18,592 nt of DNA from HGM04593 sp045660825 (GTDB taxonomy: Bacteria > Bacteroidota > Bacteroidia > Bacteroidales > Bacteroidaceae): positions 1 through 18,592 of the forward strand of contig JAZREN010000015.1 of the NCBI GenBank assembly GCA_045660825.1, read 5' to 3'. Below are positions 1-6,045 of the stretch, piece by piece. Position numbers and translations under genes: made by a program. The notes beneath the pieces are model-generated. The model was given only the letters and a program-made list of their open reading frames with translations. It was not told the origin of the DNA and searched no databases. How positions within the stretch are numbered: the stretch's first letter is position 1; each line of letters opens with the position of its first letter.

Positions 1-258
1 AACTTTGAGATAGAAGAACTCACAGAAGAGGAGCGCTACAACGACACCATCCTCACCCGCCTGCGCACAGTCAAAGGCATTCCGCTTGCATGGATTAAAG
101 AGAAGTTCAGCGAAAAGCTCAACAACTACATGCTACGCTCAGCCGAGAAAGAGATTGCACTTGGCAACCTTAAAGAAGAGGACGGACACCTATCACTAAC
201 CGAAAAAGGTATATTCATCAGCGATGCGGTGATAAGAGAGTTGATATTTATAGAATAA
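1..258 (+). CDS. hemW: HemW-type heme chaperone / coproporphyrinogen III oxidase-like, C-terminal fragment
   Basis: The reading frame is open from the first base and ends at TAA 256-258, leaving 85 residues of a gene whose start lies outside the window. The fragment has the winged-helix layout of the HemN_C domain that closes radical-SAM HemW proteins: a helix rich in Glu and Arg (EELTEEERYNDTILTRLRTV), then the KGIPL turn, and a terminal beta hairpin ending LSLTEKGIFISDAVI. HemW proteins bind heme and a 4Fe-4S cluster and are thought to deliver heme to target proteins; many are mislabelled as coproporphyrinogen oxidase. The radical-SAM CxxxCxxC motif is not in view, so HemW cannot be told from HemN here. 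The small size of the tail and the Bacteroidales setting favour HemW. It converges on the next gene with only 5 bp between stop codons and no terminator hairpin. Confidence 0.8.
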   Translation, partial: NFEIEELTEEERYNDTILTRLRTVKGIPLAWIKEKFSEKLNNYMLRSAEKEIALGNLKEEDGHLSLTEKGIFISDAVIRELIFIE

Positions 259-263
259 CCATT

Positions 264-1001
264 TTAAGGCACAGTACAGTTTTCCCAACTTGACTGCATT
301 ATTGTCACGCCATAAGAAGCCGCCTCCTGACGCAGCATCCTCATTTCGTGCTGTGCCTTAATCATAAGTTTAGTAACATCCGATTTATACATCACAGACT
401 CACCCATCCTGTATTTTTTTATATGGTATTCATCACCACTATCTGTCTCAACAATCTTCACCAAACATTCATAATGGAATTTCACCTGTCTCTCCCATGT
501 TAAATAACTTTCACGATAAGATTCAGGAGAGAGTTTTCCACGATACTCATCTTCGGGCACCGTTGCACTCTCCACAGCAAAAGCCGAGGCCGGCATTAAA
601 CCTTGTGCAATATTATCTTCTGCTTTTGCACCATAATATGTTGATACGCGCTGTGTAGGATTACTGCTCTTATTGTAAATATAAACACAATCCCCGGCTA
701 TCACATTAAGCAACTCATAATCACCGGAAAAAATATATTTGGCCGTTCCCCAATAGGATTTACCACTATACAATATCTTATCCACACCCTTATACTGCAA
801 ATTCAACAAGCCGTGATTCATTGTACACCCTTCGCAGTCCGAGTCGTAACACTTTCCATCAATAAACGTAATGAACAGCCCTGTTCCATTACCTGCTTTT
901 CTGTTGTCATTCTCTACCACTGCCGATAGTTTATAGAAACATGTTTGGGCATTTAAGAGTGCGGCAAAAGACAGGAAAACCAACAACAATATATTTCTCA
1001 T
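264..1001 (-). CDS. secreted protein of unknown function (245 aa)
   Basis: I do not recognise a named domain. The N-terminus is a typical signal peptide (MRN, then a run of Leu/Phe/Ala) with likely cleavage after LLNA, leaving QTCFYK as the mature start. The mature part has several Cys (residues 21 to about 45 and near 105), a segment FITFIDGKCYDSDCEGC, and SYWGTAKYIF followed by LLNVIAGDCVYIYNK. I recall this layout from short secreted proteins of Prevotella and Bacteroides of unknown role. The C-terminal third (about 140-240) is Glu/Arg/Met-rich and probably helical. Its start overlaps the stop of the upstream gene as ATGA (998-1001), so the two are almost certainly translationally coupled. 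The upstream protein shows the same segment order, so the pair probably arose by duplication. The location is likely periplasm or outside the cell. Confidence 0.75.
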   Translation of the reverse strand: MRNILLLVFLSFAALLNAQTCFYKLSAVVENDNRKAGNGTGLFITFIDGKCYDSDCEGCTMNHGLLNLQYKGVDKILYSGKSYWGTAKYIFSGDYELLNVIAGDCVYIYNKSSNPTQRVSTYYGAKAEDNIAQGLMPASAFAVESATVPEDEYRGKLSPESYRESYLTWERQVKFHYECLVKIVETDSGDEYHIKKYRMGESVMYKSDVTKLMIKAQHEMRMLRQEAASYGVTIMQSSWENCTVP

Positions 1002-1495
1002 CGTAATAATTTTGGAAGGCTCTCTTCATATTCACGCAATATCGCCTCTTTTTCGGCTTTGGACACACGCTTATATATTAATATCAATTTGGTGTTGGGT
1101 AGAGGCACATTCCACACCGATAAATCTTTTGAAAATTTATCTTCACGGTAAAAGGTTTTGTACGAAGCGACATCCGCATGATATTCCCATGTACCAGCAG
1201 GAGCAGCAGTGTGAAATTCGGGAACATACACAAGATAATCACTCTCAGCCCTTGTATACTTATAAATACGACGAGAATTGTCTCTATGATAACCGGTGCA
1301 ATTACCATACTCGTCTGAACTATAAAATCTGGCATAGTCATTAATAAATGTGATAATACTAAACTTAGGTTCCTGCCACTTTTTCTTCACACCATTTTCG
1401 TAATAATAAGTGCTACAATACTCGACTGTCTCCTGCGCCAAACAACTACCAAGGAAACACGACAGCAATAAAAGAACACAAACAATCTTTTTCAT
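998..1495 (-). CDS. exported protein of unknown function (165 aa), possible lipoprotein
   Basis: No named domain is recognised. The N-terminus is MKK plus a hydrophobic Leu run ending LGSCLAQ. This can be read as a lipobox (LGSC, Cys18) or as an ordinary signal peptide cut after CLA, so lipid anchoring is undecided. The mature part is rich in Tyr and aromatic residues: YYYENGVKKKW, FSIITFINDYARFYSSDEYGNC, then DLSVWNVPLPNTKLILIYKRVS and a charged helical tail (KAEKEAILREYEESLPKLLR). The order of the IITFI..SSDE..NC and L.VWNV...LIYKR segments parallels FITFI..DSDCEGC and LLNVI..VYIYNK in the neighbouring gene, with which it shares an ATGA overlap. Transcription probably starts at the promoter near 1786-1818, giving a leader of about 280 nt that contains the structured RNA, unless an unseen closer promoter exists. 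Confidence 0.75.
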   Translation of the reverse strand: MKKIVCVLLLLSCFLGSCLAQETVEYCSTYYYENGVKKKWQEPKFSIITFINDYARFYSSDEYGNCTGYHRDNSRRIYKYTRAESDYLVYVPEFHTAAPAGTWEYHADVASYKTFYREDKFSKDLSVWNVPLPNTKLILIYKRVSKAEKEAILREYEESLPKLLR

Positions 1496-1570
1496 ATTCG
1501 ATTTTTATTAATATTTCACATCATTTAAGCATTTGTCTCTTAATAACATTACGCACACACAAAAGAAAAA

Positions 1571-1780
1571 TGCGGACCAAACCCGATAATTTGTTCTTGA
1601 GGTCTTCGACTACCTGACAACCAAATACACGGGTAAAGCCAACACTGGTGGCGTGAGCGTTCATCGCTATACTCTTGGTTGTCGTTGAGAGTGTCTAAGT
1701 TTCAAGAACAAGAATACAAGCTAAATGCTTATTCCCAATATGTCTAAATTTTACGCACGGATTGTGCAAAAGTTTTTACT
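1571..1780 (-). ncRNA. candidate 6S-like structured RNA (Bacteroidales-1 / SsrS type)
   Basis: Read on the minus strand, the RNA would start a few bases after the -7 box at 1786-1795. It folds into a long rod. The closing stem is 10 perfect base pairs (1702-1711 with 1591-1600). Next comes a large internal bubble (18 nt at 1684-1701 facing 15 nt at 1601-1615), then a 9-bp perfect stem (1675-1683 with 1616-1624) capped by about 50 nt with small hairpins. The 3' side of the bubble can form a mini-hairpin GTC-GAA-GAC. Closing stem, open central bubble, terminal stem and a length near 200 nt are the hallmarks of 6S RNA, which mimics an open promoter and binds RNA polymerase. I infer the family from shape and promoter only. 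The alternative is a structured 5' leader of the 998-1495 gene. The 3' end is uncertain: only a weak CGGG/TCCG hairpin followed by T-rich DNA lies at about 1561-1588. Confidence 0.5.
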
Positions 1781-1785
1781 TTATT

Positions 1786-1818
1786 GCAAAGATTATAAAA
1801 TATTTTAATACAAACAAA
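1786..1818 (-). promoter_or_regulatory. Bacteroidales-type sigma-ABfr promoter
   Basis: On the minus strand a TTTG (1815-1818; a second TTTG follows at 1811-1814) is separated by 19 nt from TAATCTTTGC (1786-1795). This fits the Bacteroides consensus TTTG-N19/20-TAnnTTTG, with one extra base inside the -7 box. Expected transcription start is around 1778-1782. It would drive the structured RNA and possibly the two secreted-protein genes downstream, for which I see no closer promoter. Confidence 0.6.
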
Positions 1819-1857
1819 TATTTTTTCCAATAGAACAAGAGCATAGTATTTTACACA

Positions 1858-1885
1858 ACAAGGGCGGCAAAATTGCCGCCCTTGT
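1858..1885 (-). terminator. hairpin terminator after glmM
   Basis: A perfect inverted repeat with 13-nt arms (1858-1870 and 1873-1885) and a GC-rich core GGGCGGCAA/TTGCCGCCC lies 22 bp past the glmM stop codon. On the minus strand it is followed by TTGTTG, not a long T run, so termination may be partial. It also separates glmM from the promoter at 1786-1818. Confidence 0.65.
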
Positions 1886-1906
1886 CAATATATTTCAACC
1901 TATTGA

Positions 1907-3295
1907 TTACATCAAGCTATTTGCAAGTGCAAGAATCTCCTCACCGATTGCATCGGCAGCCTCCTGGGTTGGACCCTCTGAATAGATGCGGATGATTGGC
2001 TCGGTGTTGCTCTTGCGCAAGTGTACCCAAGTCTCGGGGAAGTCGAGCTTCACGCCATCAACAGTATTGATTTCGGCCTTGCCTGCGTATGTAGCCTTGA
2101 TTTTTTCAAGGATAGCATCAACATCGCAACCTGGCTTCAAATCTATGCGGTTCTTACCCATGAAGTATGCAGGATATGTTGCACGAAGTTCGCTTACTGT
2201 TTTCTTCTCGTGAGCAAGGTGACTCAAGAACAAGCAGATACCTACCAAAGCGTCACGGCCTGCATGGCAAGCTGGATAGATGACACCACCGTTGCCCTCG
2301 CCACCGATGATAGCGTTTGTCTCGCGCATCTTGGTAACCACATTCACCTCACCCACAGCCGATGCAGTATATGTACAACCGTGTGCGTTTGTAACATCGC
2401 GAAGAGCGCGTGTCGAACTGAGGTTAGAAACGGTATTGCCCGGAGTGTGCTTGAGAACATAATCGGCAACAGTAACGAGTGTATATTCCTCGCCGTACAT
2501 CTCACCGTTTTCGCAGATGATAGCCAAGCGGTCAACATCGGGGTCAACAACAAAAGCAACATCGTTGCCACCCTTTGCCATCAGCCCCATGATATCGCCA
2601 AGGTTCTTTGCCAAAGGCTCCGGATTGTGCTGGAAATCACCTGTTGGCTCGCAGTAGAGCTTGTCAACCTTTGTGATACCCAACTTCTCGAAAAGTTTTG
2701 GAAGGATAACACCACCTACAGAGTTCACGCAGTCAATGGCAACCTTGAAACCGGCAGCCTTGATAGCCTCAACATCAACAAGCGGCAAAGCGAGGACTGC
2801 CTCGATGTGCTTGTCATCATAAGACTCGTCAAGACGATACTTACCTAAAGTCTCAACATCGGCATAGTCAAACTCCTCGGCTGCAGCAATGCGAAGTACC
2901 TCCTGACCCTCGGCAGCATTCAGGAACTCTCCCTTCTCGTTAAGAAGCTTAAGTGCATTCCACTGGCGTGGGTTGTGGCTTGCAGTAAGGATGATACCAC
3001 CACAAGCATCCTCCATTGTAACAGCGACCTCTGTAGTTGGAGTAGAAGCCAAGCCTATGTCAACAACATCGAATCCCATACCCATGAGAGTACCGCAAAC
3101 GATTTTGTTCACCATCTCACCCGAGAGGCGTGCATCGCGGCCTACAACAATCTTGTTGCTGGTCTTGGTGGTTGTCTTACGTATCAGCGCTGCATACGCC
3201 GATGTCAATTTCACAACATCCAGAGGAGTCAAACCTTCATCGGCACGGCCACCGATGGTACCTCTGATTCCCGAAATAGATTTAATTAGTGTCAT
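1907..3295 (-). CDS. glmM: phosphoglucosamine mutase, alpha-D-phosphohexomutase family
   Basis: The 462-residue protein has all four marks of the phosphohexomutase family in order: the phosphoserine loop TASHNP (Ser106), the metal loop DPDVDR (Asp251, 253, 255), the sugar-binding loop GGEGNGG (331-337), and the C-terminal phosphate-binding loop RKSNTEPIIRIYSE (427-440). GlmM turns glucosamine-6-phosphate into glucosamine-1-phosphate, the step before UDP-GlcNAc, and so feeds peptidoglycan and lipid A synthesis in the cytoplasm. Length is normal. The C-terminal loop with SNTEP and the GEGNGG loop favour phosphoglucosamine mutase over phosphomannomutase, but specificity cannot be proved from sequence. 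It starts 17 bp after the DUF4827 gene, so the two are likely co-transcribed. A strong hairpin follows the stop. Confidence 0.88.
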   Translation of the reverse strand: MTLIKSISGIRGTIGGRADEGLTPLDVVKLTSAYAALIRKTTTKTSNKIVVGRDARLSGEMVNKIVCGTLMGMGFDVVDIGLASTPTTEVAVTMEDACGGIILTASHNPRQWNALKLLNEKGEFLNAAEGQEVLRIAAAEEFDYADVETLGKYRLDESYDDKHIEAVLALPLVDVEAIKAAGFKVAIDCVNSVGGVILPKLFEKLGITKVDKLYCEPTGDFQHNPEPLAKNLGDIMGLMAKGGNDVAFVVDPDVDRLAIICENGEMYGEEYTLVTVADYVLKHTPGNTVSNLSSTRALRDVTNAHGCTYTASAVGEVNVVTKMRETNAIIGGEGNGGVIYPACHAGRDALVGICLFLSHLAHEKKTVSELRATYPAYFMGKNRIDLKPGCDVDAILEKIKATYAGKAEINTVDGVKLDFPETWVHLRKSNTEPIIRIYSEGPTQEAADAIGEEILALANSLM

Positions 3296-3312
3296 TTATA
3301 GTTATTTAAAAG

Positions 3313-3963
3313 TTATTCTGGTATTATCACCGACACTGCCGGCTGGAATGATATTTGGTAGAGACAAGGATATACGTACGTTGCAGCATTGGACGTGCCT
3401 TTGGTATGCGGAACAATGATGTTCACCTTGGCAAGATTACCCTGTTTACGTGTAAAGGTAAGAAAGCGCAAAGGCACCAACCAGCCGGTAGGGACAGAAC
3501 TGCTCTGATAAACAGTCTTCATGACACCGTCGGATGTGAATGTCGCCTTATACGAGCCACTGGTATTGGTAACACGCATTTCATCGGGATCGGCTGCATA
3601 CAGATTTGATGTAATGGTATCGCCCTCCTGGATATTGTACTCATAGAAACGGATGAGCAAGTCAACATTGTCACCGTCCTTTATGCCATAGGCAGTAGAA
3701 TCTTTCTTCACCGGATTGTTCACAATCTGCATGTACACATCGTCTATCTCCACGTATTCATTCTTGCTGACATCGGTAGTCGAATCGTTCGCAACGAATT
3801 CATCGAACGAGATAATCTTTATATTCTGCTCCTCGATATAATCGTTCACAGCCTTACGCTCCTTCTCCTTCATCTCGGAATAGGTAACAGTGTCGTCGCA
3901 CGATGCAAAAAGCAACGTCAAGACCAAAAAGAATGAAAACTTGCCCAAATTGTCTTTCAACAT
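3313..3963 (-). CDS. DUF4827-type lipoprotein (216 aa)
   Basis: The longest frame begins at a TTG at 3973-3975. I chose the ATG four codons later (3961-3963), giving MLKDNLGKF and a hydrophobic stretch ending LLFASC. Cys22 is a clear lipobox Cys, followed by Asp-Asp, a form common among Bacteroidetes lipoproteins. The mature protein begins with a charged helix (YSEMKEKERKAVNDYIEEQNIKIISFDEF), followed by a beta-rich part with VDLLIRFYEYNIQEGDTI. This matches my memory of the DUF4827 family found beside glmM in Bacteroides; some of these look distantly FKBP-like, but I see no proof of isomerase activity. It lies 17 bp upstream of glmM in the same direction, so a link to cell-envelope growth is possible but only inferred. 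No partner is known to me. Confidence 0.75.
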   Translation of the reverse strand: MLKDNLGKFSFFLVLTLLFASCDDTVTYSEMKEKERKAVNDYIEEQNIKIISFDEFVANDSTTDVSKNEYVEIDDVYMQIVNNPVKKDSTAYGIKDGDNVDLLIRFYEYNIQEGDTITSNLYAADPDEMRVTNTSGSYKATFTSDGVMKTVYQSSSVPTGWLVPLRFLTFTRKQGNLAKVNIIVPHTKGTSNAATYVYPCLYQISFQPAVSVIIPE

Positions 3964-3999
3964 ACTGATATTCAAAACCTCACTACTTTATTCAACGTT

Positions 4000-4029
4000 C
4001 AAAAATACAACTTTTTGCGAAGATACAAA
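4000..4029 (-). promoter_or_regulatory. candidate promoter for the DUF4827-glmM unit
   Basis: On the minus strand TTTG (4026-4029) is followed after 18 nt by TATTTTTG (4000-4007), a match to TAnnTTTG. An overlapping alternative -7 box, TATCTTCGC (4017-4025), has no well-placed -33 element. Either would start transcription within about 50 bp of the ATG at 3963. Confidence 0.5.
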
Positions 4030-4101
4030 AACTATAGCAAAAAAAGCCGCACAGATTTATCAAATAATCATAAAACAGCATTTTTTACTATTTTACCTTT
4101 T

Positions 4102-4431
4102 TCACTTCTTGCCTAATTGCTTTCTCTTTGCATTCTTGACGTCAATATATGCGCGTTGGGTTTTATTGACCTTTTCCTGTTGCTTAAGCACTTTCCTGTC
4201 ACCGGCTGTGGCTTTCTGTTCCAACCGGGAAATTTCCGAAGCGTGCTCACGCAACAATCGTGAATATTCAGTTCTCAATTCACGCTCAGCCTGGCGCATT
4301 TCCTCTTTGCTGCCAGCCTGCTGCACACGCTCCATTGCATCCTCGTACAGCGCTATTTTCTTGTCATAGACATTGCCCCCACAACTCACGAGCAGAAGAG
4401 CTGAGATTAAAAAAACTAGAATACGTTTCAT
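4102..4431 (-). CDS. small lipoprotein with coiled-coil body (109 aa)
   Basis: The frame opens with GTG at 4432-4434 directly followed by ATG at 4429-4431; I take the ATG. The N-terminus MKRILVF plus a Leu run ends in LLLVSC, a good lipobox with Cys17 followed by Gly-Gly-Asn. The rest is highly charged and predicted helical (DKKIALYEDAMERVQQ, EEMRQAERELRTEYSRL, EISRLEQKA), with heptad-like hydrophobic spacing, and ends in a basic tail (NAKRKQLGKK). I do not recognise a named family. A helix of this sort could act as a spacer or bind a partner in the periplasm. An ungapped comparison of the segment starting EDAMERV with the EDANEKV segment of the next gene upstream gives about 12 identities in 42 positions, so the two may be diverged paralogs, though helical composition alone could inflate this. 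Confidence 0.65.
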   Translation of the reverse strand: MKRILVFLISALLLVSCGGNVYDKKIALYEDAMERVQQAGSKEEMRQAERELRTEYSRLLREHASEISRLEQKATAGDRKVLKQQEKVNKTQRAYIDVKNAKRKQLGKK

Positions 4432-4463
4432 CACTATATAAATAATAAATACTCACCAAAAGG

Positions 4464-4479
4464 AACCACGCAAGTGGTT
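4464..4479 (-). terminator. weak hairpin after the 136-aa gene
   Basis: Arms AACCAC and GTGGTT (6 bp) enclose a 4-nt loop, 9 bp past the stop of the 4489-4899 gene. On the minus strand they are followed by CCTTTTGG. The short stem and poor T run make this a possible attenuator at best. Confidence 0.3.
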
Positions 4480-4488
4480 ACTCACAAA

Positions 4489-4899
4489 TCACCAAAAACG
4501 CCACCATTTAAATTCCTTGGATTTATCACCCAAAGAATTCTTCAAGTCCTCTTCAGCCTGATTGTATTTTTCAATTCTATCGGCCACTATTTGCTCATAG
4601 AACCACGACATGGCCATATTCACAACATCGTCACCGCCCTTCTTCACTTGTTGGTACCTGTCAAATTTACGTTGATTTTCCCGTTTATATTTAAACACAA
4701 GTGTTTCGCAGTCAACCATAATTGTTTCAAGTTCACTCCTGTTTTTTGCAGCATTAACCTTTTCGTTTGCATCCTCAACAACAGCCGTCATATCATCCAC
4801 AACGTTGCCCAAAGATTCTGCCATCACATACAACGAAATGGCTACGCCACCAACCAAGCATAACAAGACAATAGCAAAAATTGAAAAAAATCGTTTCAT
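4489..4899 (-). CDS. small membrane-anchored helical protein of unknown function (136 aa)
   Basis: A single N-terminal hydrophobic segment (residues about 4-26, FFSIFAIVLLCLVGGVAISLYV) has no lipobox, so it is a membrane anchor or an uncleaved signal. The body is charged and mostly helical: EDANEKVNAAKNRSELETIM, then KYKRENQRKFDRYQQVKKGG. It ends in an aromatic tail (FKWWRFW). No named family is recognised. It lies 49 bp downstream of the DHH phosphoesterase gene and 57 bp upstream of the small lipoprotein gene, so it may be read from the rpe-comEC operon. The layout and partial match to the lipoprotein suggest a tandem duplication in which one copy kept a lipobox and the other did not. Confidence 0.6.
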   Translation of the reverse strand: MKRFFSIFAIVLLCLVGGVAISLYVMAESLGNVVDDMTAVVEDANEKVNAAKNRSELETIMVDCETLVFKYKRENQRKFDRYQQVKKGGDDVVNMAMSWFYEQIVADRIEKYNQAEEDLKNSLGDKSKEFKWWRFW

Positions 4900-4948
4900 A
4901 GTAATAGATATTAATTGTTTTAACTTTTTAACGTCACTTACCAGGCTC

Positions 4949-5980
4949 CTACTCCGTCAACTCAGCCTTGTATTTCTGTAAGACCTGTCTGAAACGCTCG
5001 ACCGCCATCTCCATAGTGCCATACACCTCACCGCCCGACGCATTCTTGTGACCGCCACCGTTGAAGAACTCTGCAGCCACCGCATTGCAAGGGAAGTCGT
5101 CGACACTGCGCAACGACACATTTATCTTGCCGGGCTGCTCCTCGCGCAAAAAACACGAAAATCGCAGGCCCTTTATCTGCAATGGTTGGTTCACCAACCC
5201 CTCGGTATCGCCCTTGGATGCATAAAAACGCATGAGTTCGCTATGCGAAAGGGTGATGAGCGCTGCATTGTATTTGTTGTAGACCTTGAGTTTGTCATAC
5301 ATAGCATACCCCCAAAGGCGCATTTTGGTGACAGAGAAATTGTAGAAGACCTTACGGTATATCCAGTCCTTGTCGATACCCTTGTCGAGCAGTTCGGCAA
5401 TAATCAGGTACACATCCTTGCGGGTCGATGCATAGGCGAAGGCACCGGTATCGGTCATCATTCCCGTATACACACACTGCGCCATCTCAAAGTTCAAGGC
5501 TTCCACGCCACCCAAAGCCGTAATGACCCTGAAAACAAGTTCACAGGTAGAACAGGCTTCAGGATGCGAAATGAGCACGTCGAACTCCCCTGACGGTTGC
5601 GGGTGATGGTCTATGAGCACCTTGGTTGCCGTAGAAGACAACAACACTGGAGCAACATCGCCGGTGCGCGAAAGAACATTGAAATCGAGACAGAAAAGTG
5701 TATCGGCAGCAGCAATGGCGTTGTCACATTTCTCCTTGTCGGTGTCATAGAGCAACACATCAGCCACACCCGGCATCCAATCAAAGAAAGCAGGGAGCGT
5801 ATTCGGCAACACCACAACAGCCTCTTTGCCTACACTGCGCAGATAATGACAAAGCGCCAACGTTGAACCGGCTGCATCACCATCGGGATTCTTATGGGCA
5901 AGAACCACGAATCTGCGGCCGTTCTCCATCACTGCCCTGACGGCTTCAATATTACTCTGTGATATAAGATTTTCAGTCAT
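4949..5980 (-). CDS. nrnA: DHH/DHHA1 phosphoesterase, NrnA-like (oligoribonuclease / pAp phosphatase)
   Basis: The 343-residue protein has the DHH catalytic set: HKNPDGDAAGS (His29, Asp33, Asp35) as motif I, Asp99 in CLDF as motif II, DHH at 124-126 as motif III, and Asp177 in MMTDTGAF as motif IV; these bind two Mn ions. The C-terminal DHHA1 domain carries the substrate loop GGGHKNASGG (308-317). NrnA-type enzymes degrade very short RNA fragments and in some species remove the 3' phosphate from pAp. Length fits NrnA (310-350 aa) and rules out full-length RecJ. It follows comEC by 65 bp in the same direction, an order (rpe, comEC, DHH gene) I recall from Bacteroides. The symbol rests on family resemblance; activity on pAp versus nanoRNA or cyclic-dinucleotide products is not decided by sequence. 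Confidence 0.85.
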   Translation of the reverse strand: MTENLISQSNIEAVRAVMENGRRFVVLAHKNPDGDAAGSTLALCHYLRSVGKEAVVVLPNTLPAFFDWMPGVADVLLYDTDKEKCDNAIAAADTLFCLDFNVLSRTGDVAPVLLSSTATKVLIDHHPQPSGEFDVLISHPEACSTCELVFRVITALGGVEALNFEMAQCVYTGMMTDTGAFAYASTRKDVYLIIAELLDKGIDKDWIYRKVFYNFSVTKMRLWGYAMYDKLKVYNKYNAALITLSHSELMRFYASKGDTEGLVNQPLQIKGLRFSCFLREEQPGKINVSLRSVDDFPCNAVAAEFFNGGGHKNASGGEVYGTMEMAVERFRQVLQKYKAELTE

Positions 5981-6045
5981 ATGAGTTTTCTTAATTGAAA
6001 TACGAAGATATTACATCGGAAGCAAAAAAACACTTTTTGTGGCAA

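Noticed and set aside
1012..1344. 110-aa plus-strand open frame over the 165-aa gene
   Set aside because: The minus-strand frame has a signal peptide and an ATGA link to its neighbour; the plus frame has neither.
1601..1615. tRNA or riboswitch in the 1496-1906 gap
   Set aside because: No cloverleaf, TTCGA-type T-loop or CCA end was found, and the fold matches no riboswitch core I know.
1571..1780. Structured RNA read on the plus strand
   Set aside because: The plus side has only a lone TTTG near 1532 with no -7 box at the right distance, while the minus side has a full promoter.
2021..2848. 275-aa plus-strand open frame opposite glmM
   Set aside because: It is the antisense shadow of a well-supported gene, has Cys/His-rich random composition, no promoter and no recognisable domain.
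5981..6045. Separate promoter for the DHH phosphoesterase gene
   Set aside because: A TATCTTCG box is present on the minus strand, but no TTG lies at 19-20 nt upstream, so I do not list it.
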